A stretch of DNA of 64,000 nucleotides from Butyrivibrio hungatei (GTDB lineage Bacteria; Bacillota; Clostridia; Lachnospirales; Lachnospiraceae), in assembly GCF_900101605.1 (NCBI RefSeq), contig NZ_FMUR01000017.1, positions 27,304 through 91,303 of the forward strand, read 5' to 3'. Under the pieces are notes generated by a model, which saw nothing but the letters and a program-made list of their open reading frames with translations, had not been told where the DNA came from and searched no databases. Below, piece after piece: positions 1 through 7,412 of this stretch (within the stretch, counting starts at the first letter, position 1; each line of letters begins with the position of its first letter). The translations under genes and the position numbers were made by a program.

Positions 1-576
1 AATAACTACTCTTGCAAGAGAGAACTTTTTAAGATAGAGAACTACGTTGAGATGGCGCTTAATTACTTGAGGTTTGATGAGCTGTCAAGTGATCTTGTCC
101 TTGAAAAGTGCAGGCTTTTACCGCTTGTAAAGCAGGTGGTAAAAAAGTTTTCGACAATATTCATCCATCAGCATCTTTCAATCGAACTTAAAAATCTTGA
201 CTGCGATATACTTACGGATGATAAGTGGTTTTCTTTTGTCCTTGAACAGGTACTGTCAAATGCGCTTAAATACACCAAAGAGGGCGGCATCAAGATTTTT
301 TCCCGTGATACGGATGAGGGAAAAGAGATCGTTGTAAGCGACAGCGGCGTCGGAATAAAGAGCGATGATCTTCCGAGAGTGTTTGAAAAAGGCTATACCG
401 GCTATAACGGACGTGTAGATAAGAAGGCAAGCGGGATTGGCCTTTATCTGTGCAAGGGCGTGTGTAACAAGCTTGGACACGGCATACGCATAGAGTCGGA
501 ACTTGGCAAGGGATGCGATGTCATAATTACGGTCCGCAAAGAAGCGGTAAATGCACGGGATTCAAAGTATATCTGA
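1..576 (+). CDS. Sensor histidine kinase, Bce type, C-terminal part (5' end outside window)
   Basis: The reading frame is open from base 1, so the gene starts before the window. What remains is the end of the dimerisation region (IENYVEMALNYLRF) and a complete HATPase domain. The N box is seen in LEQVLSNALKY, the G1 box in DSGVGI and the G2 box in SGIGLYLCKG. This matches the short intramembrane-sensing kinases (BceS type) that partner peptide-antibiotic exporters, and the next two genes are exactly such an exporter. The kinase would phosphorylate a response regulator encoded upstream, outside the window. A terminator-like hairpin follows, so the exporter genes may have a separate transcript. 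Family assignment is firm; the inducing antibiotic cannot be told. Confidence 0.85.
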   Translation, partial: NNYSCKRELFKIENYVEMALNYLRFDELSSDLVLEKCRLLPLVKQVVKKFSTIFIHQHLSIELKNLDCDILTDDKWFSFVLEQVLSNALKYTKEGGIKIFSRDTDEGKEIVVSDSGVGIKSDDLPRVFEKGYTGYNGRVDKKASGIGLYLCKGVCNKLGHGIRIESELGKGCDVIITVRKEAVNARDSKYI

Positions 577-616
577 AGAAATATCGCTTAACTTACATAA
601 ACGTAAGATTAGCAGT

Positions 617-658
617 GGGAAATGTAAGCCAATGAAAAGGTATTGCATTTCCCTTTTT
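617..658 (+). terminator. Rho-independent terminator after the kinase gene
   Basis: GGGAAATG (617-624) pairs with CATTTCCC (646-653), an inner CAAT/ATTG pairing extends the stem, and a run of five T follows. It separates the kinase from the transporter genes. Confidence 0.75.
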
Positions 659-659
659 G

Positions 660-745
660 TTATTATGATATAGGTTTCAAAAGTGTGTTGGCTATAGAAT
701 TGCGGGAATGACGATAGTTATGGAGCAATTCGTATATCATAATAA
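660..745 (+). promoter_or_regulatory. Nested inverted repeats upstream of the BceA-like gene
   Basis: A perfect 13-bp inverted repeat, TTATTATGATATA (660-672) and TATATCATAATAA (733-745), encloses a second perfect 7-bp pair, GAATTGC (697-703) and GCAATTC (725-731). The structure fills the gap between the terminator and the ribosome binding site of the transporter gene. It may be an mRNA leader or a regulator-binding region, since Bce-type regulators bind inverted repeats upstream of the exporter genes. Which of these applies is inference. Confidence 0.5.
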
Positions 746-787
746 AGCAATTGGATGGGAATAAATACAACTACGGAGGAAGATAAA

Positions 788-1555
788 ATGGCAGTACTTG
801 AAGTTGAGCACGTAAAAAAGGTATACAAGACAAAAATGGGAATAGATTCAGTCACAGCGCTTAAGGATGTGCATTTCAGCGTAGAGAAGGGTGAGTTCGT
901 AGCAATCATGGGCGAGTCCGGAAGCGGTAAGACAACTCTTTTGAATATCCTTGCAAGCCTTGATGTTCCTACAGCCGGCAAAGTACTGGTTAACGGCAAG
1001 GACTTCTCGGCGCTAAAAGACAACGAGAGAGCGATTATGAGAAGAAACAACCTTGGATTTATCTTCCAGGATTTCAATCTCCTTGATAATTTCACAATAG
1101 AAGATAATATAAAGCTTCCGCTTGTTCTTGCAGGCGAAGACCACAGAACAATGGACGATAAGGTTGCACCTCTTGTAAAAGAGCTTGGAATTGCGGATCT
1201 AATTCACAAATATCCTTATGAAGTTTCAGGCGGACAGAAGCAGAGAACAGCAGTTGCAAGAGCACTTATTACCAAACCTCAGATACTTCTTGCAGATGAA
1301 CCCACAGGAGCGCTTGATTCAAAGGCAGCTACAAACCTAATGCACCAGCTTCGTGACATCCACAAGAGCGGACAGACAATCCTTATGGTAACTCACAGTA
1401 ATGTTGCGGCAAGCTATGCAGACAGAGTTATGTTTATAAGAGACGGCGAAGTGTTCCACCAGATCTACAGAGGAAACCTCAAGAGAAGCGAAATGCTTGA
1501 TAAGATCTGCGATGCAGTTACAGTACTGATGAGAGGAGGAGAGGACAGTGAATAA
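788..1555 (+). CDS. ABC transporter ATP-binding protein, BceA-like (peptide antibiotic efflux/sensing)
   Basis: This is a cytoplasmic ATPase of the MacB/BceA class, 255 residues. The Walker A motif GESGSGKTT lies near residues 41-49, the ABC signature VSGGQKQR near 145, and Walker B ILLADEPTGALD near 165. The start at 788 is chosen because GGAGGA at 775-780 lies seven bases upstream; an in-frame ATG at 755 has no such site. The stop overlaps the start of the permease gene by eight bases, which indicates translational coupling. In this family the ATPase and permease remove peptide antibiotics such as bacitracin from their lipid targets and also signal to the partner kinase. The substrate here is unknown. 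Confidence 0.9.
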   Translation: MAVLEVEHVKKVYKTKMGIDSVTALKDVHFSVEKGEFVAIMGESGSGKTTLLNILASLDVPTAGKVLVNGKDFSALKDNERAIMRRNNLGFIFQDFNLLDNFTIEDNIKLPLVLAGEDHRTMDDKVAPLVKELGIADLIHKYPYEVSGGQKQRTAVARALITKPQILLADEPTGALDSKAATNLMHQLRDIHKSGQTILMVTHSNVAASYADRVMFIRDGEVFHQIYRGNLKRSEMLDKICDAVTVLMRGGEDSE

Positions 1556-3626
1556 CAACTTGCTTACAAGACTGGCGTTTACGGGACTTAAGAATAATAA
1601 GAAGACAGTAATTCCTTATATTGCCTTGTGTTCCGTTACAATTACTGTTTTTCATATATTGTTGTCATTGGTGAACAGTAAGTTTCTTATACAAAATGGA
1701 AATCCGGCATTTTATGGAGCAGATTTTCTTCGTTTCTGCATGACGATAGGCTGTATAGCTGTTGGAATATTTGCGGTAATCTTTGTTTTCTACGGAAACA
1801 GTTTTGTAATGAAAGGTCGCAGAAAGGAAATTGGTCTTTACGGCGTACTTGGACTTAGTAAAAAGAATGTTACTTTTGTCATGTTAATCGAGAGTCTTGT
1901 TCAGAGTACATGTTCAATAGGGGGTGGTATTTTTGCAGGAGCTTTTTTGAATAAGATTTCAGTCCTTTTTCTTTTCAAGATTGTAAAGCAACCATTTGTG
2001 AAAGGACTGGATTTTTCGCTTAAAGCAACGCTGATCACACTTGTATTTTTTATGGTTATTTTTGCGGTATGTCTTATCTACAATATTCTTACTGTTAATA
2101 TGGCAAATCCGATATCAGTTCTGAAGAGTGAGAATGTCGGAGAAAAAGAGCCTAAAGTAAAGATTATATTGCTTATTATCGGTGTTGTCGCAATTACTTA
2201 CGGTTACTATATGGCTCTTACAGCTAAGAGCACCCTGGTTGCAATGACAAGTCTTTTTAAAGCGATAGTACTTGTATCTGTGGGAACATATGCACTTTTT
2301 ATATCCGGAAGTATTTTTGTTCTGAAAATGCTTAAAAAGAATAAGGATTATTATTACAAAACAAAGCATTTTATAAGTGTTTCAAATCTTATGTTCAGGA
2401 TGAAACATAATGCTGCGGGACTTGCGTCTATATGTATTCTTTCGACGGGAGTGATTCTGTTACTTGCTTGTACTTCATCACTTATGATGCTTGGTGAGCA
2501 GAATATTGATATCATGTATCCCCACGATGTTGCTATAAGTCTGGCATCTGATGATGGTTTATCCTTGGAGGAAGTAGGAAAGTCAGTTGATGAAGCACTT
2601 GATAAATCAGGTATTGAGGCCGAAAACAGGATTGGTAGAAGATATAGTATTTCTTTTGGTGAAATAACAGAAAAAGGGGTAGAACCGGATTGCTTTCCGC
2701 GTGAAGATTTAAGCAATACATGTTGCTTATATATAGTGACTTTGGATGATTATTATCTATATACCGGAGAGAAAGAAACTCTTAGTCCCGGAGAGATTTT
2801 ACGATACAGTACAGATAATAAAGTAAAAGAGGGTGAGAACTTTTCAATATTCGGAACAGAGTTTTATGTAAAAAAGAGCATAGATGGAAACGTTATAGGG
2901 GATGATGATTCTTATGCCAATTTTTGTGACGTTGAATATATAGTTATTGCAAATGAAGCAGAAAAAGATTTGATAATTCAAAATAATCCCGATGTTCCTC
3001 AGTTGTCCAATACACTTACAATCTCGTTTGATGTAGACGAAAAAACTACTGATGAACAGATACAGATTTTAAAAGATGAGATAAACGGAAAATACGGATT
3101 TAGCACCTTTTCTTATAAAAACGAGGAAAGAGAATTGTTCTACAGTCTTTACGGTGGAGTTTTCTTCGTTGGAATATTCCTCACGATACTTTTCCTTATC
3201 GCGACAGTTATGCTCATTTTTTACAAGCAGATGTCTGAAGGCATGGAGGATAAAAAGAGATTTGAGATCCTGTCAAATGCAGGACTTTCAGATAAAGAGG
3301 CAAGAGGAGTAATAAAGAGTCAGGTAATGCTCATGTTCTTTTTGCCGGTATGCACTGCAATCGTGCATATGATGTTCGCAAGCAAAATCTTAAAATTGTT
3401 TATGGGTATGATCCTATATGTCAAAATGTCTACTTTTTGCTGTGCGATTGCGATAGTCTGTCTGGTGTTTTTGTTAATTTATACCCTTGTTTACAGAATT
3501 ACTTCAAAGCAATACTACAACATAGTTTATGGGGAGAAAAAGAATAATGAAAGTATTAAAGAAAATCGCGAAAGTTTTGTTGGTAATTATAGTTACGGTG
3601 AGTGTGGCTCTGGTAATAGGGCTTAA
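1548..3626 (+). CDS. ABC transporter permease, BceB-like (FtsX domains)
   Basis: This 692-residue membrane protein has the BceB layout. Several membrane segments and an FtsX domain come first, a large extracellular domain lies at roughly residues 325-535, and the C-terminal membrane segments follow. The extracellular domain is the usual contact site for the peptide antibiotic and for the partner kinase. The gene overlaps the ATPase gene by eight bases. Its last 80 bases overlap the next gene in another frame, giving a polar tail after the final membrane helix that looks like an add-on. The tail may come from a lost upstream stop codon or a frameshift. The assignment to the BceB family is firm; the substrate is not known. 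Confidence 0.88.
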   Translation: MNNNLLTRLAFTGLKNNKKTVIPYIALCSVTITVFHILLSLVNSKFLIQNGNPAFYGADFLRFCMTIGCIAVGIFAVIFVFYGNSFVMKGRRKEIGLYGVLGLSKKNVTFVMLIESLVQSTCSIGGGIFAGAFLNKISVLFLFKIVKQPFVKGLDFSLKATLITLVFFMVIFAVCLIYNILTVNMANPISVLKSENVGEKEPKVKIILLIIGVVAITYGYYMALTAKSTLVAMTSLFKAIVLVSVGTYALFISGSIFVLKMLKKNKDYYYKTKHFISVSNLMFRMKHNAAGLASICILSTGVILLLACTSSLMMLGEQNIDIMYPHDVAISLASDDGLSLEEVGKSVDEALDKSGIEAENRIGRRYSISFGEITEKGVEPDCFPREDLSNTCCLYIVTLDDYYLYTGEKETLSPGEILRYSTDNKVKEGENFSIFGTEFYVKKSIDGNVIGDDDSYANFCDVEYIVIANEAEKDLIIQNNPDVPQLSNTLTISFDVDEKTTDEQIQILKDEINGKYGFSTFSYKNEERELFYSLYGGVFFVGIFLTILFLIATVMLIFYKQMSEGMEDKKRFEILSNAGLSDKEARGVIKSQVMLMFFLPVCTAIVHMMFASKILKLFMGMILYVKMSTFCCAIAIVCLVFLLIYTLVYRITSKQYYNIVYGEKKNNESIKENRESFVGNYSYGECGSGNRA

Positions 3627-4842
3627 CTACAAGACAGTACTTGCAAGTCACAAGAACAAGGAAGTTGTTGATGCGGCGGTTCCTTTTGACCAGATAGAGA
3701 TTCCGGATAATGTTCAGATTGTTGGTCTTGGAGAAGCAAGTCACGGAAGCAAAGAGTTTCAGGAGTCCAAGCTTGAAATGCTTAAGATGCTTGTGGAAAA
3801 GAAAGACTATCGTGCCATCGCGATCGAAGCGGATTTCGGTGACTGCCTTGCCGCAAATGCCTATATTCAGGGCGGTGAAGGCGATGCAAGGGAAATCGTA
3901 AACAACATGAGTTTTACAATCTATCACACCAATGAGATGGCGGATATCCTAGATTGGATGAAGCAGTACAACGCATCGGCACCTGAGGATAAGAAACTTA
4001 GATTTTACGGTTTTGATATGCAGAATCCCGAGCAGGGCATACAATTCCTTTTGGACTACATTGCAAAGAGCACAATAACAGGCGCAGATCTTTCCGCTAC
4101 AAACCTTCTTATTGATGAGAAAAGGATAGAACCCTTATCAGATGACCAGCGCAATAAGGTTAAGAGCGAAATGGCTGAACTTAAGTCGGCTATTGAAGGT
4201 GTTGCCGGAAGCGAACGCGATTTTGATACAATATGCGCTCTTAAGATTACTGACAATGTATGTACCGCAATGGACTACGGAATGCAGGATACTCAGGAAA
4301 TGAACAATTTCAGAGACGCAGCAATGGCTGAGAATGTAAGCTGGATCCTTGATCTTGAAAAAGAAATCGGATCGGGCAAGATAATGCTAGCGGGACACGA
4401 CGGCCACATTGCAAAGAAGGGACAGAGCATGTTTATGAAGGTCACAATGGGCGGTGTTCTTAAGGAAAAGTACGGTGACGCTTACTACAGCCTCGGAACA
4501 GATTTCTTTAAGGGAAAATCCAATATCAGAGTTTATCTTGGAGGCCCCGGTGAATATAAGCGTAAGGACTATTATGTGACAACAGCGGATCCTATTGCTT
4601 ATCAGGCCAAGTATGTTGATGGAAATCGATTCTTCCTTGACTTTGGATCTCTTTCACCTGAAAACAACGCTAAGCTCCATTCTATTGTGAACTCTAAAGT
4701 TTCAATGGGTTCTCTCGGAGAAGGCTTTTCAGGAATATATTATCTTATGCATTCAAGTTATCGTGTTGAGATGGCGCCTACAGATCTTTACGACGGAATG
4801 ATATTCTACTATGAAGTAGGCGCGATACATCCGCAGTATTAA
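3547..4842 (+). CDS. Erythromycin esterase-like protein, membrane-anchored
   Basis: A 431-residue protein of the erythromycin esterase family (PF05139). A single hydrophobic helix at residues 7-25 suggests a signal anchor. The family motif GLGEASHGS is at about 58-66, FYGFDMQ near 155 and LAGHDGHIAKKG near 280; these supply the conserved Glu and His residues of the active site. Members open macrolide lactones, but many homologues have unknown substrates. The start at 3547 is preferred over 3529 because GGGGAG at 3532-3537 has the right spacing. The gene overlaps the end of the permease gene by 80 bases, so it probably belongs to the same exporter operon. An outward-facing hydrolase with a drug exporter suggests a resistance or envelope role, but this is inference. 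Confidence 0.8.
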   Translation: MKVLKKIAKVLLVIIVTVSVALVIGLNYKTVLASHKNKEVVDAAVPFDQIEIPDNVQIVGLGEASHGSKEFQESKLEMLKMLVEKKDYRAIAIEADFGDCLAANAYIQGGEGDAREIVNNMSFTIYHTNEMADILDWMKQYNASAPEDKKLRFYGFDMQNPEQGIQFLLDYIAKSTITGADLSATNLLIDEKRIEPLSDDQRNKVKSEMAELKSAIEGVAGSERDFDTICALKITDNVCTAMDYGMQDTQEMNNFRDAAMAENVSWILDLEKEIGSGKIMLAGHDGHIAKKGQSMFMKVTMGGVLKEKYGDAYYSLGTDFFKGKSNIRVYLGGPGEYKRKDYYVTTADPIAYQAKYVDGNRFFLDFGSLSPENNAKLHSIVNSKVSMGSLGEGFSGIYYLMHSSYRVEMAPTDLYDGMIFYYEVGAIHPQY

Positions 4843-4870
4843 GCTGACTTGAGCCAAGAATTAAAAGACA

Positions 4871-4899
4871 TTGACTATATGCTATTTTATAACTATAAT
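4871..4899 (+). promoter_or_regulatory. Strong sigma-A type promoter
   Basis: TTGACT (4871-4876) and TATAAT (4894-4899) are separated by exactly 17 bases. Transcription would start near 4906 and read through a ~150-base leader into the gene at 5059. Confidence 0.8.
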
Positions 4900-4921
4900 G
4901 TAACAAATATCGGAGGAAATT

Positions 4922-5002
4922 TTGATATTTGACAAAATTGTTTGGCATCGATGGGGAAGCCTGTTAATAAATATGGCAGGTTCGGTGCTTTGGACAATAT
5001 AG
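4922..5002 (+). CDS. Possible 26-residue leader peptide with TTG start
   Basis: A short frame begins at TTG 4922, five bases after a strong GGAGGA site (4912-4917) and only some 16 bases after the predicted transcript start. It encodes a partly hydrophobic 26-residue peptide with three tryptophans, ending at TAG 5000-5002. The site would be wasted if nothing were translated here. No homologue is recognised and no codon evidence is possible at this length, so this is a weak call. Confidence 0.3.
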   Translation: MIFDKIVWHRWGSLLINMAGSVLWTI

Positions 5003-5058
5003 CAAAACAAATTAATATTTAGTAACGTTTTTTAAGGAAGGGTAAAGGTTTTATCAAT

Positions 5059-5901
5059 ATGAAAAAATCGGACACTTTTTTTCTGGTGCACAATTATAAT
5101 ACCGTGCCGAAGGAACTGATTGAATATTGCAACGATTACCTTATAATCGATTGTTCTGATGACGGCAAGACGCCGGATGAGTTAAAGGCAGCAGGCTATA
5201 ACTTTATTCATGTTGAGAATACAGGTCATAATCTGACAAGCTATTTTCATTACTTTATCGATAACTACGACAATCTTCCTGAGCATATCGCTCTTTTAAA
5301 GGGAAATATTATCGGAAGACACGTGTCAAAAGAGTTTTTTGACAGGATTTACAACAACAATTGGTTCACATATATTTATCAGGATAAAAAAATGTGGGAG
5401 AGGTACAAAAAAGGCGGCGATGAGACCTCAATCGCTTCGCTCCTTTCCGAAGAGGATTATATGGAACTTAACAGCTCATGGTACATGAATCAGAGCCATG
5501 CTTACAGATATTTCTACAATATGGATGATTTCTACAGATTTGTGTATAAGGATCCCGTAATCCCGAGATACTGTGAATTTAGTCCGGGCGGCTGCTACAT
5601 AATAAGCAGAGAGCAGGTGCTTAAAAATTCAAAGACCTTCTACAAGAATCTGAATACTCTCATGGAGTACAGAAAAGAAGTAAACTTTCCTGCCGAAGCA
5701 TATCTTGTTGAGAGACTTATGCCGTGGATATTCACATCAAGATATGAAGTGAATCCCTGGATGGAGGATGAGGAAGAGTTTGCAAAGATGCTCGAAAAAT
5801 GTGAACAGAGCGTAGAGAGATACCGCGCATGGAACAGCCTTAGATTAAAGAGAATCAGGCTGTTGCTCGGACAGAAAGCACCGGTATTTCTTAAAGCCTG
5901 A
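5059..5901 (+). CDS. DUF3431-like protein (glycosyltransferase-like, function unknown)
   Basis: A 280-residue soluble protein with no signal peptide. The segment around residues 54-78 (ENTGHNLTSYFHYFIDNYD followed by LPEHIALLKGNI) resembles DUF3431 proteins, which are found in bacteria and fungi and carry a similar motif of a short greeting to a donor-like loop, an aromatic-rich helix and NYDxLP. A later GGCYIISREQVL segment resembles the donor-binding end of GT-A-fold enzymes. A surface polysaccharide or glycan role is plausible but unproven. The promoter at 4871 and the terminator at 5908 make it a single-gene unit. The ribosome binding site is weak (AAAGG ten bases upstream), unlike the stronger one for the short leader frame. 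Confidence 0.6.
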   Translation: MKKSDTFFLVHNYNTVPKELIEYCNDYLIIDCSDDGKTPDELKAAGYNFIHVENTGHNLTSYFHYFIDNYDNLPEHIALLKGNIIGRHVSKEFFDRIYNNNWFTYIYQDKKMWERYKKGGDETSIASLLSEEDYMELNSSWYMNQSHAYRYFYNMDDFYRFVYKDPVIPRYCEFSPGGCYIISREQVLKNSKTFYKNLNTLMEYRKEVNFPAEAYLVERLMPWIFTSRYEVNPWMEDEEEFAKMLEKCEQSVERYRAWNSLRLKRIRLLLGQKAPVFLKA

Positions 5902-5907
5902 GAAAAT

Positions 5908-5949
5908 GGGGAAATGCTGATATGATCGGTGTTTCCCCTAAATTTTTTT
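5908..5949 (+). terminator. Rho-independent terminator
   Basis: GGGGAAA (5908-5914) pairs with TTTCCCC (5932-5938) and is followed by a run of seven T at 5943-5949. Confidence 0.85.
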
Positions 5950-6054
5950 CCGATTTTGCCGATATACATGGAAACGGGTTACTGTGCATATTTACGCAGG
6001 TAATTTGTGGAAATGATCAATTCTTTTATGTATGACATCTTAAATGAAATTACA

Positions 6055-6176
6055 GAAATCCGCACTGGCTGCGGATTTCGTGAGAACATGATTCAGGAGT
6101 CAACCAAGCCCTATCGACGAAGTCGATTCAAATTGGCTTGGTTGATGCATTCTTGAACTTCATGTTCAAGAATGTA
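6055..6176 (+). promoter_or_regulatory. Three consecutive hairpins in the leader of the 6208 gene
   Basis: The first hairpin is GAAATCCGCA (6055-6064) with TGCGGATTTC (6070-6079), perfect over 10 bp. The second is TCAACCAAGCC (6100-6110) with GGCTTGGTTGA (6135-6145), perfect over 11 bp, with an inner TCGAC/GTCGA pair. The third is CATTCTTGAAC (6148-6158) with GTTCAAGAATG (6164-6174), perfect over 11 bp. None has a T tract, so they are not ordinary terminators. With the terminator at 5908 they account for most of the 305-base gap between genes. A structured leader or small RNA is possible. Confidence 0.55.
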
Positions 6177-6207
6177 TCCGATTCATTGAAAAACATGGAG
6201 GCAGGTT

Positions 6208-7260
6208 ATGAAAGTAGAGCAGAACACGGATGTTATGACACTCAATAATCAAAAAACCGATTATCATTCTGAAAATGCGGGAACTCCCATAGTAAAAGAA
6301 AAGAAAAAAGAGAATATCCAGTCCGTATCGGGAGTAAATCTGACCGGAGAAAGCCTTATCGCGCAGCGAAAAGGTATCGCCATAAAACAGGCATTTAAAG
6401 TTGTCGCGGAAGCTTTTTCGGAAGAAAAAAATATTGACACTAAGCTTCAGGAAATCAGAGATAAGATACACGAAATAAATGATGAATTAGCAGAGATACG
6501 AGAAAGTGCACAAGGCAATATAAAGGGACTTATGGGCGCGTATGGCATCGATCCTGACAGTGATGAGGGCAAAAAAGTTTTAAAAAATGCGATCGACAGA
6601 ATGAACGGTTTTGTTGCATATGATCCATCCGGAAAAGAGAGTGAATTTGAAGAAACACCGAAGTATTCGAAATTTCAAGGAGAGTTAGATAGATATCTCA
6701 GATTTGAGATTGACAAGATAAGAGATCTTCGAAAAGAGCAGATGCAGGCTGTTATGGCAGGTAAAGATATAAGATCGGCACGAGACAAGTCACATAATAT
6801 GGTGGATTCGCAAAAGGCGGCTGAGGATATTATGGAAGCTGCTGTCAGAGAAGAGATAGCGCTTATTACAGACGAAGCGGTGGATCACATTGACGAAGAA
6901 GAAAAGGAGCGCGAAGAAGAAGCTAAGGAAGCGGCGGAAGATAAGAAAGAAGAGAAGAAGGAAGAAGCCAAAAAGCTTGAAAAAGAAGCAATGCAGCAGG
7001 AGATGATCGCTAATATAAGAGAACATGCCGAAATTGGTGAGAAAACAAGCGCGGATGTGAAAAAAGCCATTGCCAGAAGAGAAAGGACTGAGTCTGTTCA
7101 GATAAACGTCGGGGAGCTTTCCGAGAAGATAGTGATTTCCGACGATATATCACTTGAAGAAGCGCAGGAAGCGGTCAACTCCGAAATCACCAACATTTTG
7201 AACAAATTTCTCCTTACTCCAAGCGATATAAAAGGCGGTGTCGTCGACGATCAGGTATAA
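6208..7260 (+). CDS. Unrecognised charged coiled-coil protein
   Basis: A 350-residue cytoplasmic-looking protein with no signal peptide or membrane segment. Residues 80-110 (heptads around KLQEIRDKIHEINDELAEI) and 225-275 are predicted coiled coils; the second is an extreme Glu/Lys/Ala stretch. A short segment near residue 112 (MGAYGIDPDSDEG) and the C-terminal part (ILNKFLLTPSDIKGG) are the only non-repetitive regions. The start has GGAGG at 6197-6201. I do not recognise a family. It lies between a structured leader and a chemoreceptor gene with its own promoter, so it appears to be a single-gene unit. Confidence 0.7.
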   Translation: MKVEQNTDVMTLNNQKTDYHSENAGTPIVKEKKKENIQSVSGVNLTGESLIAQRKGIAIKQAFKVVAEAFSEEKNIDTKLQEIRDKIHEINDELAEIRESAQGNIKGLMGAYGIDPDSDEGKKVLKNAIDRMNGFVAYDPSGKESEFEETPKYSKFQGELDRYLRFEIDKIRDLRKEQMQAVMAGKDIRSARDKSHNMVDSQKAAEDIMEAAVREEIALITDEAVDHIDEEEKEREEEAKEAAEDKKEEKKEEAKKLEKEAMQQEMIANIREHAEIGEKTSADVKKAIARRERTESVQINVGELSEKIVISDDISLEEAQEAVNSEITNILNKFLLTPSDIKGGVVDDQV

Positions 7261-7279
7261 ATAAAGTCAAAAATATGTA

Positions 7280-7308
7280 TTGATTGACGATTTTGCGTGT
7301 ATTATAAT
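7280..7308 (+). promoter_or_regulatory. Sigma-A type promoter of the chemoreceptor gene
   Basis: TTGATT (7280-7285) and TATAAT (7303-7308) are separated by 17 bases, about 105 bases before the start codon at 7413. Confidence 0.7.
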
Positions 7309-7412
7309 TTTTATGATATACGTGTCATAACTCATAATGATGTCAAAAATAGAAGTTAACAAAATACGGCAGTTCTTTATATGTATTTATTGAATGATCA
7401 AGGAGTTATTCT

